64,000 bases of DNA, taken from assembly GCF_000305785.2 (NCBI RefSeq), contig NC_018868.3:3704270-3768269 (forward strand), read 5' to 3'. The stretch comes from Simiduia agarivorans SA1 = DSM 21679. Its GTDB lineage: Bacteria > Pseudomonadota > Gammaproteobacteria > Pseudomonadales > Cellvibrionaceae. Under the pieces are notes generated by a model, which worked only from the letters and a program-made list of their open reading frames with translations, was not told the DNA's origin and searched no databases. Every line of letters starts with the position of its first letter. Positions within the stretch are counted from its first letter, which is position 1. Positions 19,199-27,437 of this stretch are shown here, in pieces. Position numbers and translations under genes: made by a program.

Positions 19199-20680
19199 AT
19201 GGTCTCGCAAACACAGAAAACCCAGACCTTTCTCGCTCAGGCCCCCATTCCGTTCTACAGCGGAGGTAACTGGGTCAATGCCCGGGATGGCAGCATCATG
19301 GAAGTGGAAGACCCCGCCGAAAAGCAGTTGCTGGCGACCATGGCCAAGGCCTCCCGTGAAGATGCCGAGCAGGCCATTCTCTCTGCCGCCAGTGCCGCTC
19401 CCGCGTGGGCTGCCCGCCCGGCCGCAGAGCGCGCCACCTTATTGCGAAAACTGGCTGACCTGTGTGAGCGCGATGCGGAGGAGTTGTCTCAGCTGGAGGC
19501 GTTGGACGTAGGGAAGCCGGTGGAAAACGCACGGGGCTTTGATGTGCCCTTTGGCATCGAGTGCATTCGTTATTTTGCCGATCTGTGTGAATCCCAGGCG
19601 TTTGAGCAGCAGCTCAATATTGATGGCATGAACGCCCGCAGTGTACGCGTACCCCACGGTGTAGTGGGTTTTATTTTCCCCTGGAATTTTCCGCTCACCC
19701 TGTGCATGTGGGGAATTGCGCCGGCATTGGCTGCGGGCAATACCGTGGTGGTTAAGCCGTCAGAGGTGACGCCTTTGTCTACTTTGTATCTGGCGAAATT
19801 AATGGATGAGGCCGGCTTTCCTGCAGGCGTGGCAAGTTTCCTGCCGGGCGATGGTCCTGAGGTGGGCGAGTTCATGACCCAGCACCCGAAAATCAAAATG
19901 ATGTCTTTCACTGGTTCATCCCGCGTGGGCCGACTGATTGGCCAGGCCTGTGGTGCTCAGTTGAAGCCGGTTAAGCTGGAACTGGGAGGCAAGGGAGCCG
20001 CGGTGATCTGTGATGATGCCGATCTCGATGCCACCGCCGCGGGTCTCGCCGGTGCTATCACGTTGAACACCGGGCAGGTGTGTTGCACGGCAACCCGCTG
20101 GATAGTGCACGAATCGGTGGCAGACAGTTTCATTGAAAAAGTAAAAGCCGAGCTCAAAAAAGTGGCGATTGGCGCTGGCATGGTGGAAGGCAACCAGATG
20201 GGGCCGGTGGTGAGCCAACGCCAACTGAGCACCATACTGGACTATATCGCACGCGGTCAGGCCGAGGGTGCTGAGTTGTTAGTGGGTGGTAAAGCACCAG
20301 ACGATGCAGCGCTGCAAAATGGCTACTACATTGAACCCTCGTTGTTGAAAGGCGCTGAAGACAATATCTGTTTCAAGGAAGAAATTTTCGGGCCAGTGGC
20401 CTATATCACCACCTATTCCGATGATGAAGATGCATTGCGACAGGTGAACAGCCTCGATTATGGCCTGGCCAACAGTGTGTGGACCAGAGATCCGGCGCGT
20501 GCAGACAGAATTGCGCGCTTGATGGTGAGCGGCAACAGCTGGATTAATGCTCACAATGTGTTTGCCTATGGTTTGCCCTATGGTGCCTGTAATGCCAGTG
20601 GCCATGGTGGTGGTGTTAACAGCCCTGAAACTCTATTGGATTACACCCGCAATCTATCCATTGCCGAGCCGCTGGTGTAA
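19199..20680 (+). CDS. NAD(P)-dependent aldehyde dehydrogenase, substrate unknown
   Basis: A 493-residue member of the ALDH superfamily that would oxidise an aldehyde to an acid. Rossmann-region FPWNFPL (about 160-166), VVVKPSE (183-189), FTGSSRVG, general base E261 in LELGGKG and nucleophile C295 in GQVCC (followed directly by a second Cys). It is more like betaine- or phenylacetaldehyde-type enzymes than the AldA-like dehydrogenase at 34107, which better fits the anhydrogalactose step. First gene of a unit with the kinase and enolase-like genes downstream (gap of 4 bases). AGGAGG-type ribosome site before the ATG. Candidate substrates are glyceraldehyde or another short or sugar aldehyde; not determinable here. 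Confidence 0.85.
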   Translation: MVSQTQKTQTFLAQAPIPFYSGGNWVNARDGSIMEVEDPAEKQLLATMAKASREDAEQAILSAASAAPAWAARPAAERATLLRKLADLCERDAEELSQLEALDVGKPVENARGFDVPFGIECIRYFADLCESQAFEQQLNIDGMNARSVRVPHGVVGFIFPWNFPLTLCMWGIAPALAAGNTVVVKPSEVTPLSTLYLAKLMDEAGFPAGVASFLPGDGPEVGEFMTQHPKIKMMSFTGSSRVGRLIGQACGAQLKPVKLELGGKGAAVICDDADLDATAAGLAGAITLNTGQVCCTATRWIVHESVADSFIEKVKAELKKVAIGAGMVEGNQMGPVVSQRQLSTILDYIARGQAEGAELLVGGKAPDDAALQNGYYIEPSLLKGAEDNICFKEEIFGPVAYITTYSDDEDALRQVNSLDYGLANSVWTRDPARADRIARLMVSGNSWINAHNVFAYGLPYGACNASGHGGGVNSPETLLDYTRNLSIAEPLV

Positions 20681-20684
20681 CACC

Positions 20685-21701
20685 TTGGATATTCATGCGC
20701 TGATAAAAATCATTCAGCGGGATAAACCGGGTATGTTGAACGCCGGGCCGGTTGATGCAACGCCACTGACCGGTGGCGTTTCCTGTGAAATTTTTCTGTT
20801 AGACGACGGCGAGCACCGGCTGGTGCTCAAGCGCGCGCTGGAAAAGCTGAACGTAAAAGATGACTGGTATGCGGACGTAGGCCGCAATCGCACCGAGCAG
20901 CAATACCTGCGCTATGTGGCGGATTTTCTGCCGGATGCCGTGCCTAGGGTGTTGCACAGTGACGACGCCAATGGCTTTTTTTGCATGGAGATGGTGGAAG
21001 GCGGATTGCAGAACTGGAAGCAGGCGCTGTTGGCTGGCCACTATCAGATGGGCGTTGCGCAGCAGGCCGGCAGAATACTGGGGACCATTCATGCGCGTTC
21101 GTTTAAAGATGCCTCGCTGGCCGGGCAGTTCGCCAATCACGCGAATTTTCATGCCCTGCGCTTAGAGCCTTACCTGATTACCACGGGCAAGCGACACCCG
21201 TCGTTGCAGAAATATTTTGAAGTGGCGGTGGAGCGCATCGCCGCCAGCCGTTGTTGCCTGATACACGGCGACTTCAGCCCGAAAAATCTCCTGGTGTCGG
21301 ATAGTCGCTTCGTGGTGCTGGATTGTGAGGTGGCGTGTTTTGGTGATCCGGTCTTCGATCTGGCGTTCCTGCTTAATCATTTTTTCCTCAAAGCGCTGCG
21401 CAAACCTGAAGACGCGCTTGCGATCCTGGCGCTGGCATCAGCGGTTTGGGCGTGTTATCAGCGTGCGGCCGGGCCGGTGGTGGATGCCGATTTTGAACAC
21501 CGGTTGACGGGTTTATTGCCATTGCTGATGTTGGCACGGGTAGATGGAAAATCGCCGGTGGAATATCTCGGCAAACCCCAGCAGGCGTTGATCAGAACCT
21601 TTGTTGCTGAGTTGTTACCCGCACCACCCAAATCATTGTCGGGGTTGATTGCGACCTGGACCAAAACGTTAGAAGAAGAGTCTTGTTGTGAAAATAGCTA
21701 A
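20685..21701 (+). CDS. APH-fold small-molecule kinase
   Basis: About 338 residues of the aminoglycoside-phosphotransferase/choline-kinase superfamily: glycine-rich TGGVSCEIFLL, Lys in LVLKRAL, catalytic loop LIHGDFSPKN and metal motif VLDCEVACFGDP. Such kinases phosphorylate hydroxyls of small molecules in the cytoplasm. It lies 4 bases after the aldehyde dehydrogenase and overlaps the enolase-like gene by 14 bases, so it probably phosphorylates the acid made by the first and feeds the second. Start is uncertain: TTG 20685 keeps an N-terminal helix (HALIKIIQ); ATG 20733 would give 322 residues. The frame is open back into the preceding gene, which is not meaningful. Not an antibiotic-resistance gene by context. 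Confidence 0.7.
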   Translation: MDIHALIKIIQRDKPGMLNAGPVDATPLTGGVSCEIFLLDDGEHRLVLKRALEKLNVKDDWYADVGRNRTEQQYLRYVADFLPDAVPRVLHSDDANGFFCMEMVEGGLQNWKQALLAGHYQMGVAQQAGRILGTIHARSFKDASLAGQFANHANFHALRLEPYLITTGKRHPSLQKYFEVAVERIAASRCCLIHGDFSPKNLLVSDSRFVVLDCEVACFGDPVFDLAFLLNHFFLKALRKPEDALAILALASAVWACYQRAAGPVVDADFEHRLTGLLPLLMLARVDGKSPVEYLGKPQQALIRTFVAELLPAPPKSLSGLIATWTKTLEEESCCENS

Positions 21702-22974
21702 TGTCAGTGCGTTTCAGATATTTGATTCGCGGGGCTTTCCCACCCTGGAGGTGGAAGTGACTCTCGCCAATGGCGTGAAAGCATCGGGCCTGGTGCCTTC
21801 TGGCGCCAGTACCGGCCAATTTGAAGCGTTGGAACTGCGCGATGGTGATCCCAAGCGGCTGCGCGGTAAATCGGTATTCAAGGCGCTGAGCCATGTGAAT
21901 CATGAAATCGCCAAAGCCTTGATTGGTATGGATGTGACCCGGCAGGAGGCGATTGATGCCCGCCTGGTTGAACTCGACGGTACCACGAATAAATCCCGCC
22001 TGGGTGCCAATGCCACCCTCGGCGTTTCCATGGCCTGTGCCCGCGCTGCAGCCAGACATCAGGGCGTAGAGTTGTACGAGTATTTAGGACAGGGGCAGGG
22101 CAACCTGATTCCGCTCAATGAAATCCAGATTTTTGGCGGCGGTGCCCATGCCGGCTGGGCCATTGATATTCAGGATTTTCTGATGATCGCGGTGGGTGCC
22201 AAATCCTACGAAGAAACGCTGGAAATGACCTTCAATGTCTACCACGCCGCCGGGGACATCATGCGCGAGCAAAACCGCGCCGCCGGTCTTGCCGATGAAG
22301 GTGGCTGGTGGCCGGTATTCAATTCCAATGAAGAGCCGTTTGAGTTTTTTCTGGAGGCCATCAAACGCGCCGGCTACCGGCCGGGCAAAGATGTTGCGAT
22401 TTCGCTGGATATCGCCGCCAGCGACCTGTTTGATGGTGAGCATTACCGGTTTAAAAAAGAAGGCAAAACGTTCACGCCGACTGAGTTCTGCGAGCTGATG
22501 GAAACCTGGTGTACCCGCTACCCGATTATTTCCATCGAAGATCCGTTTGCCGATACCGACTTTGCCAGCTGGGCAAGATTTACCGAGCGGCTTGGGCACA
22601 GGGTGCAAATCATTGGCGATGACCTGTTTACCACCAATATCAATCGCATAGCTGAAGGTATTGATAAAAAGCTTGCCAACGCGGTGCTGATTAAACTCAA
22701 TCAGATCGGCACGGTATCGGAAACCCTGCAAGCCATCAGACTGACCCAGCAGGCAGGTTGGCTGCCCGTGGTCTCCGCCCGTTCGGGTGAGACGGAAGAT
22801 GCCTTCATTTCCCATCTCGCCGTTGCCACCAATGCCGGCCAGTTGAAAGTCGGTTCCTTTGCCCGCAGTGAGCGCATGGTGAAATGGAATGAAAACCTGC
22901 GCATTCAGCGCAGTTTGGGTGATAAAGCCAGGTTCATTGGTGCGCGGCTATACGAGCGCATCTTCAGCGATTGA
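21688..22974 (+). CDS. Divergent enolase paralogue
   Basis: A 428-residue protein of true enolase type (2-phosphoglycerate/PEP family), GTG start inside the kinase gene. Retained: PSGASTG loop (37-43), H154 (GGAHA), E204 (ADEGG), metal ligands D241, E284, D311, catalytic Lys K336 (LIKLNQIG), R365-S366 and K387. Changed against housekeeping enolases: the NGG-HADN stretch reads FGGGAHAGW, GDEGGFAP reads ADEGGWWP, and SHRSGETED reads SARSGETED (A364 for His). The chemistry should therefore be kept while the substrate pocket differs. Its place in a sugar locus under a regulon operator suggests dehydration of a phosphorylated acid, possibly 2-phosphoglycerate itself. Confidence 0.85.
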   Translation: MKIANVSAFQIFDSRGFPTLEVEVTLANGVKASGLVPSGASTGQFEALELRDGDPKRLRGKSVFKALSHVNHEIAKALIGMDVTRQEAIDARLVELDGTTNKSRLGANATLGVSMACARAAARHQGVELYEYLGQGQGNLIPLNEIQIFGGGAHAGWAIDIQDFLMIAVGAKSYEETLEMTFNVYHAAGDIMREQNRAAGLADEGGWWPVFNSNEEPFEFFLEAIKRAGYRPGKDVAISLDIAASDLFDGEHYRFKKEGKTFTPTEFCELMETWCTRYPIISIEDPFADTDFASWARFTERLGHRVQIIGDDLFTTNINRIAEGIDKKLANAVLIKLNQIGTVSETLQAIRLTQQAGWLPVVSARSGETEDAFISHLAVATNAGQLKVGSFARSERMVKWNENLRIQRSLGDKARFIGARLYERIFSD

Positions 22975-23021
22975 TTGTCCTTTCCGTTCCCAAAGCAATG
23001 TAAACGTCTATTGCTCTTGAT

Positions 23022-23046
23022 GGCCTCCGATTGGAGGCCTTTTTTT
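23022..23046 (+). terminator. Terminator of the dehydrogenase-kinase-enolase operon
   Basis: 7-bp stem GGCCTCC/GGAGGCC, GATT loop, seven T residues. Confidence 0.9.
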
Positions 23047-23138
23047 GTTGATATGGATGTACATGGCCGATTTCCGGGAATTGTATCGCTACAGGCTCGC
23101 AGTTAGTATTGAAGGCTTGCAGCAGGGAAAGCCTATTC

Positions 23139-23846
23139 ATGAAGTATGCCGTTTCAGCCGTTTTTGTTCTCGCACTGATGGTTCCCGGTATGTTCTGGCT
23201 GAGCAAACAGGCCGACATTCAATTGTTGGGCGGGTTGTTTTACCGGTTGGAGACTCAGGAAAAGGTGGTGGCGCTGACCTTTGACGATGGCCCCACACCC
23301 GGAAAAACCGAACACATACTGACCATTCTGGATGCCCACGATGTGTCAGCCACCTTTTATCTGGTGGGGGAAGCCATGACACGGCACCCTGAGTATGCAC
23401 GCCTGATCGTGCAAGCCGGCCATGAACTGGGTAATCATTCGTACACTCACGCCAGAATGATGTTTAAAAGTTACGATTGGATTGCAGATGAAATCGAACG
23501 AACAGACCAGCTGATACGCGACGCGGGCTATGAAGGAGAGATAACCTTTCGGCCACCCTATGGACGCAAATTTCTGATGTTACCCTTGTATCTGAAGCGC
23601 CGTCAGATTCAGACCGTAACCTGGGATGTGGAGCCCGACAGTGAATTGCCGCTGGACGCCAGCCCGGGCGCGCTCAGCCAATTTGCCATAGAACAGGTTA
23701 AGCCCGGCTCGGTCATTTTAATGCACGTGATGTTTGATTCGCGCGCGAACTCCATGGCGGCCATTGAGCCAATGATTGTTGGGTTAAAAGCGAAGGGGTA
23801 TCGGTTTGTAACGGTGGCGGAGTTATTGGCGATGCGGGGGGAGTGA
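23139..23846 (+). CDS. Polysaccharide deacetylase (CE4, NodB homology)
   Basis: A 235-residue CE4 enzyme expected to remove acetyl groups from an amino sugar polymer or peptidoglycan-like substrate outside the membrane. An N-terminal signal anchor (about 5-22) precedes the NodB domain: motif 1 TFDDGP (general base and metal Asp), motif 2 HSYTH (metal His pair), motif 3 RPPYGR; motif 4 appears as VTWDVEPDS and motif 5 as ILMHV. The ATG at 23139 has an AGGGA ribosome site; an upstream in-frame TTG (23109) is less likely. No operator is near and agar lacks acetyl groups, so it may be unrelated to the locus. Confidence 0.82.
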   Translation: MKYAVSAVFVLALMVPGMFWLSKQADIQLLGGLFYRLETQEKVVALTFDDGPTPGKTEHILTILDAHDVSATFYLVGEAMTRHPEYARLIVQAGHELGNHSYTHARMMFKSYDWIADEIERTDQLIRDAGYEGEITFRPPYGRKFLMLPLYLKRRQIQTVTWDVEPDSELPLDASPGALSQFAIEQVKPGSVILMHVMFDSRANSMAAIEPMIVGLKAKGYRFVTVAELLAMRGE

Positions 23847-23908
23847 GCGGAGGTTTGGGGGTTTTGTGTCCCGGCTGATGCGTTGGGCCATTGAATCGTA
23901 GAAATGTT

Positions 23909-24102
23909 ACTTTGAAATAGTTGGCAGTGATTTGCGGTACGCGGATCGAAGTATTGGGCCGTTGCTTTGAATGACCTGGCAGTGATCTGCAACAACACCC
24001 TTCCCGGATTTACAGATAGTAGTGAACTGCTGCGCGCCGACCGATGCGTCGGACCTTCGCTTTGAATGGCTTCGCAGTGACCTGCAACAACACCCTTCCC
24101 GG
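23909..24102. repeat. Direct repeats of about 44 bp
   Basis: Two near-identical 44-bp units, 23964-24007 and 24059-24102, share GCTTTGAATG and CAGTGA-CTGCAACAACAC-CTTCCCGG (five or so differences, mostly in the middle). A third, degenerate copy (about 23909-23936) has CTTTGAAATAGTTGGCAGTG. Between them lies a GC palindrome (CCGATGCGTCGG, 24041-24052). The family and function are unknown; no gene covers the region. Confidence 0.6.
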
Positions 24103-24141
24103 CCATCCCTGGCCTACAGGGTGTACCTACATCCTGTAAGC

Positions 24142-24165
24142 AAAAAAAGCCGCCCAAGGGCGGCT
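24142..24165 (-). terminator. Terminator of the aldolase gene
   Basis: On the minus strand an 8-bp stem AGCCGCCC/GGGCGGCT with a 2-nt loop is followed by seven T residues. Confidence 0.9.
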
Positions 24166-24200
24166 GTCTAAGGTGCAATGACGTTAACGAGAGAACTGCG

Positions 24201-24839
24201 TCAGTTGCGAGGGAGTTTGGCAGCGGCGGTCATGAGCAGGTCGGCTTTGGTGCGAACCTGCTCCAGCGTGTCGCCGGCTGCGTAAATGTTGGTGCCAAAG
24301 CCATAACCGCGTGCGCCTATGTCCCAGTATTCGGCCAGGTTGCCTTCGTGCATGCCGCCTACGGCCAGCGTGGTTATGTGCTTGGGCATCACCGCCATCA
24401 GTGATTTGAAATACACCGGGCCCAGGTCGCCAATGGGAAACAGTTTCAGATGCGTGGCACCCGCGCCAATGGCAGTGAAGCAATCGGTCGGGGTCAGGCA
24501 GCCGGGCAGGGATACCATGCCAGCGGCGAGAGTCGCCTTAATGACGTCGGGATTGGTATTGGGCGACACAATGATCTCGCCGCCCACGTTTTTCACCTGC
24601 TGCACCTGCTCCACCTGGGTCACCGTGCCAGCGCCGCAGATGCCGCGGCCTTCCACGGCGCGTGCCAGGCGCTCTATGCTGTTGAGCGGGTCGGGTGAAT
24701 TCAGGGGAATTTCGATGATCCGGATGCCGGCATCCAGCAGGGTGGTGGCCACAGCCTCCACTTCGTCGGGTTTTACGCCCCGGATGATGGCAATCAAGGG
24801 GCATTCCGCCAGATACTGGGTAAATTGTGGGCTGGACAT
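24201..24839 (-). CDS. dgoA: 2-dehydro-3-deoxy-6-phospho-galactonate/gluconate aldolase
   Basis: Class I aldolase of 212 residues splitting KDPGal (and probably KDPG) to pyruvate and glyceraldehyde 3-phosphate. Seen: IRGVKPDE, catalytic Glu in IEIPLNSP, GAGTVTQVEQV, SPNTNPDV, PGCLTPT, Schiff-base Lys in HLKLFPIG, and VGGMHEGN. The EIPLNSP version is the DgoA type rather than Eda. It is the shared last step of the galactonate and anhydrogalactonate routes in this window. The ATG at 24839 has GGAG 7 bases upstream; the open frame extends 10 codons further to a TTG. Divergent from the sugar porter across a shared operator. Confidence 0.87.
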   Translation of the reverse strand: MSSPQFTQYLAECPLIAIIRGVKPDEVEAVATTLLDAGIRIIEIPLNSPDPLNSIERLARAVEGRGICGAGTVTQVEQVQQVKNVGGEIIVSPNTNPDVIKATLAAGMVSLPGCLTPTDCFTAIGAGATHLKLFPIGDLGPVYFKSLMAVMPKHITTLAVGGMHEGNLAEYWDIGARGYGFGTNIYAAGDTLEQVRTKADLLMTAAAKLPRN

Positions 24840-24878
24840 GCTGGGCTCCGGTTCAACACCTTTTAACAATCTGCAATC

Positions 24879-24907
24879 ATTAAACCAGACTGAATATAAA
24901 TCGTAAA
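24879..24907 (-). promoter_or_regulatory. Predicted promoter of the aldolase gene
   Basis: On the minus strand TTTACG (24902-24907), 17 bases, TTTAAT (24879-24884). The operator lies 6 bases upstream of the -35. Confidence 0.6.
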
Positions 24908-24913
24908 TAGTAA

Positions 24914-24925
24914 ATTGTTAACAAA
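24914..24925. promoter_or_regulatory. Agar-regulon operator, site 6 (divergent)
   Basis: ATTGTTAACAAA between the divergent aldolase and porter genes. It overlaps the porter -35 and abuts the aldolase promoter, so one site could control both. Confidence 0.7.
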
Positions 24926-24946
24926 AAAGGCATTTGAGGGTATGAT
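24918..24946 (+). promoter_or_regulatory. Predicted promoter of the sugar porter operon
   Basis: TTAACA (24918-24923), inside the operator, 17 bases, then TATGAT (24941-24946). Confidence 0.65.
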
Positions 24947-25055
24947 GACCTGAGTCATGCCCCTTTGTGCTCCAGACGGGTGCCAGAATACAGGCACCCC
25001 ACGCCGGCCAGACCGGGGCAATAACAATAACAGCGAGTGCAACAGAGATGTCCCT

Positions 25056-26621
25056 ATGAACAGTTTTCAGCTCACCGCCTTCCGTTTTGCTGCCATTGTG
25101 GCCTTTGGAGGCTTTATCTTCGGTCTGGACGCGGCCCTGATATCCGGTACCGTGCGGTTTGTTACTGCCGAGTTCGGATTGTCAGACCTGCAGGTAGGCA
25201 CCGTGGTGAGTGCGCCCGGCTTTGGCGTTATTTTCGCGTTGCTGGTTACCGGCCGTATCTGTGATGCCCTGGGCCGCAAGGCGGCACTGTTGATTATCGC
25301 TGCTTTATATCTAGTGTCGGCGGTGACCTCGGTCATAGCGCCCAACTTTGAGGCTCTGGTGGCGGCTCGCTTTCTGGGTGGCCTGGCCTTTACCTCTCTG
25401 TCGCTGGCCTCAATGTATATCGGCGAAATTGCGCCAGCCAACATGCGCGGCAAGCTGGTGTCCATGAATCAGATCACCATCGTGGTGGGTCTATCAGCCG
25501 CTTACTTTGCCAATTACCTGATTTTGCAGGCATCCAATCATGCTGCGCCCTGGGTGGAATCTTTGGGCCTTGCCACTTACACCTGGCGCTGGATGCTGGC
25601 GGTGGAAGTGATCCCGGCGCTGATCTGGTTGCTGTTGTTGCTCACTATCCCGGAAAGTCCCCGCTGGCTGGTGCTGCAAGACCGCCTGGATGAAGCCCGT
25701 GAGGTCATGCGGCGGCTGATGCCCGAAGGTCAGGTGGAATCCCAGGTGGCCGAAATCAAGGCCAGCGTGGCGTCTGCTACCGTCACTAAAAGTTTTGCTG
25801 CGCAAGTGAAAGAATTGTTTGAGCCGCGCCTGCGCACCGCCTTCTGGATAGGGCTGGCCATTGCGGTGGTGCAACCCATTACCGGTATCAACGCCATTAT
25901 GTTTTATGCGCCTACGGTATTTGAGCAGGTGGGTATTGGCACCGACGCCGCATTTTTGCAGGCAGTGGTGGTGGGTGTGGTGAGTGTGATGTTCACCGTG
26001 TTGGCGCTCCTGTTGATTGATCGCCTGGGCCGTCGCCCGTTGGTGCTGTTTGGATTGACCTGGGCTGGCCTGTCTTTGTTTGTGTGTGCCTGGTGTTTTT
26101 CAGAGGCCAGTTATCAATTGACCGAGGCTTCCATTGCCAACCTGGCGGGCAGCGTGGATATTGCCGCACTGCAGTCACTGGCCGGTGTGAGTTTCGATAG
26201 CGATGTGGCGTTCAAGCAAGCACTGAATGGCGCCCTGGGTGAGGCAGTGGCGCGCGCCAACGAGGGCGCGCTGTTACAACAGGCTATCCAGATTAACGCT
26301 ACTTTGGTGTTGCTCGGCATCATGTGTTTTATCGCGGCGTTTAATTTTTCTATTGGCCCGATCATGTGGGTGTTGTTTTCCGAAATTTTCCCCATCCACG
26401 TGCGCGGCATCGCCATTCCCAGCTTTGCGCTGGTGACCAGTGTGGTGAGTTACTTTATCCAGCAGTTTTTCCCCTGGCAGTTAAATAATATGGGGGCTGC
26501 GGAAATATTCCTGTTCTACGCTGTGTCTATCAGCATCGGTTTGGCGGTATTGGCGAAGATACTGCCGGAAACCAAGAACAAATCCATTGAAGAAATTGAG
26601 GCCGCTCTGGTGCGGGTGTAA
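25056..26621 (+). CDS. MFS sugar porter (SP family)
   Basis: A 521-residue inner-membrane proton-coupled sugar importer with twelve predicted helices. Sugar-porter signatures: GFIFGLDAALISG in TM1, GRICDALGRK between TM2 and TM3, PESPRWLV after TM6, QPITGINAIMFYAP in TM7, DRLGRRPL between TM8 and TM9, and PETKNKSIEEIE at the C-terminus. A 65-residue insertion between TM9 and TM10 (about 360-425 of the protein) is longer than in standard members. The start at 25056 drops a 33-residue hydrophilic extension that would contain the promoter leader. Likely substrate galactose or anhydrogalactose, from context. Followed by the SDR (28-base gap) and galactonate dehydratase genes. Confidence 0.87.
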   Translation: MNSFQLTAFRFAAIVAFGGFIFGLDAALISGTVRFVTAEFGLSDLQVGTVVSAPGFGVIFALLVTGRICDALGRKAALLIIAALYLVSAVTSVIAPNFEALVAARFLGGLAFTSLSLASMYIGEIAPANMRGKLVSMNQITIVVGLSAAYFANYLILQASNHAAPWVESLGLATYTWRWMLAVEVIPALIWLLLLLTIPESPRWLVLQDRLDEAREVMRRLMPEGQVESQVAEIKASVASATVTKSFAAQVKELFEPRLRTAFWIGLAIAVVQPITGINAIMFYAPTVFEQVGIGTDAAFLQAVVVGVVSVMFTVLALLLIDRLGRRPLVLFGLTWAGLSLFVCAWCFSEASYQLTEASIANLAGSVDIAALQSLAGVSFDSDVAFKQALNGALGEAVARANEGALLQQAIQINATLVLLGIMCFIAAFNFSIGPIMWVLFSEIFPIHVRGIAIPSFALVTSVVSYFIQQFFPWQLNNMGAAEIFLFYAVSISIGLAVLAKILPETKNKSIEEIEAALVRV

Positions 26622-26648
26622 GCGGGTCTGACTAGTGAGAAGTATGGC

Positions 26649-27416
26649 ATGAGGATATTGGCGGGTAAGGTGGTGATCGTCACCGGTGCGGCGGCAGGAA
26701 TTGGTTGGGGAATTGCCAAAACCTGCGCACATGCGGGTGCCCATGTGGTGCTGGCCGATATCAATGACGCGGGTACGCGGGTAAGCGAACTGGTTGAGAA
26801 GGGTTGCAGCGCCGAGGCGCTGCGACTGGATGTGTCTGACCCGTCGGCAATCAGTGCCGCTGTGGATTCCGTATTCCGCAAGCACGGCCGCATTGATGGC
26901 TTGGTAAACAACGCGGGCGTGACGCTGGAAGGCGACTTCCTGTCTTTTTCGCTGGAAAAGCTGAATTGCTTGTTTGAAGTGAATCAACGCTCGGTCTTTT
27001 TGTTGAGCCAGGCGGTCGCCAGGGTGATGCAGCCCGGCAGTGCTATCGTCAATATTGCGTCTAATCATGCCGGTGCCAGCGTGGCCGGCTATGAAATGTA
27101 TGCCGGCACCAAGGCGGCCATTGTCGCCATGTCGCGCGCCATGGCCTGGAGCCTTGGGTCTAAAGGCATAAGGGTGAATTCATTGTCGCCGGGCCTCACG
27201 CATACCGAAGCCGTGGCCAGGGTGGCGGCAGATAATCCCGGGCTTGCAGCCTCATTCAACAAAATGCATGCCGATAACCGTTACGCCAGCGTGGAAGAAA
27301 TTGGCAATCTGGCGGCGTTTTTGTTGTCGGAAAATGCCGCCGCGCTCACGGGTGCCGACCTGGTGGCCGATCACGGGCTGAGTGCCAGCTTGTGTCCTAC
27401 CGACGATTTGAAATAA
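26649..27416 (+). CDS. SDR oxidoreductase, candidate D-galactose 1-dehydrogenase
   Basis: Short-chain dehydrogenase of 255 residues. Cofactor loop TGAAAGIGWG, VLADIND (Asp after strand 2, favouring NAD), NNAG, catalytic Ser in IASNHAG and YAGTK (Tyr-x-x-x-Lys). It lies between the sugar porter and galactonate dehydratase genes, where the De Ley-Doudoroff route needs a galactose dehydrogenase producing galactonolactone; that assignment rests on position. Alternative: oxidation of another agar sugar. Confidence 0.65.
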   Translation: MRILAGKVVIVTGAAAGIGWGIAKTCAHAGAHVVLADINDAGTRVSELVEKGCSAEALRLDVSDPSAISAAVDSVFRKHGRIDGLVNNAGVTLEGDFLSFSLEKLNCLFEVNQRSVFLLSQAVARVMQPGSAIVNIASNHAGASVAGYEMYAGTKAAIVAMSRAMAWSLGSKGIRVNSLSPGLTHTEAVARVAADNPGLAASFNKMHADNRYASVEEIGNLAAFLLSENAAALTGADLVADHGLSASLCPTDDLK

Positions 27417-27437
27417 GCGTTTTACAAGGAAAAGCGC

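Noticed and set aside
20685..21701. Aminoglycoside-resistance gene
   Set aside because: The APH fold is shared by many metabolic kinases; the gene is welded into a catabolic operon.
23609..24178. 189-codon minus-strand frame over the repeat region after the CE4 gene
   Set aside because: It overlaps the CE4 gene end and the repeats, has no motif and no ribosome site; an artefact of a gap in stop codons.
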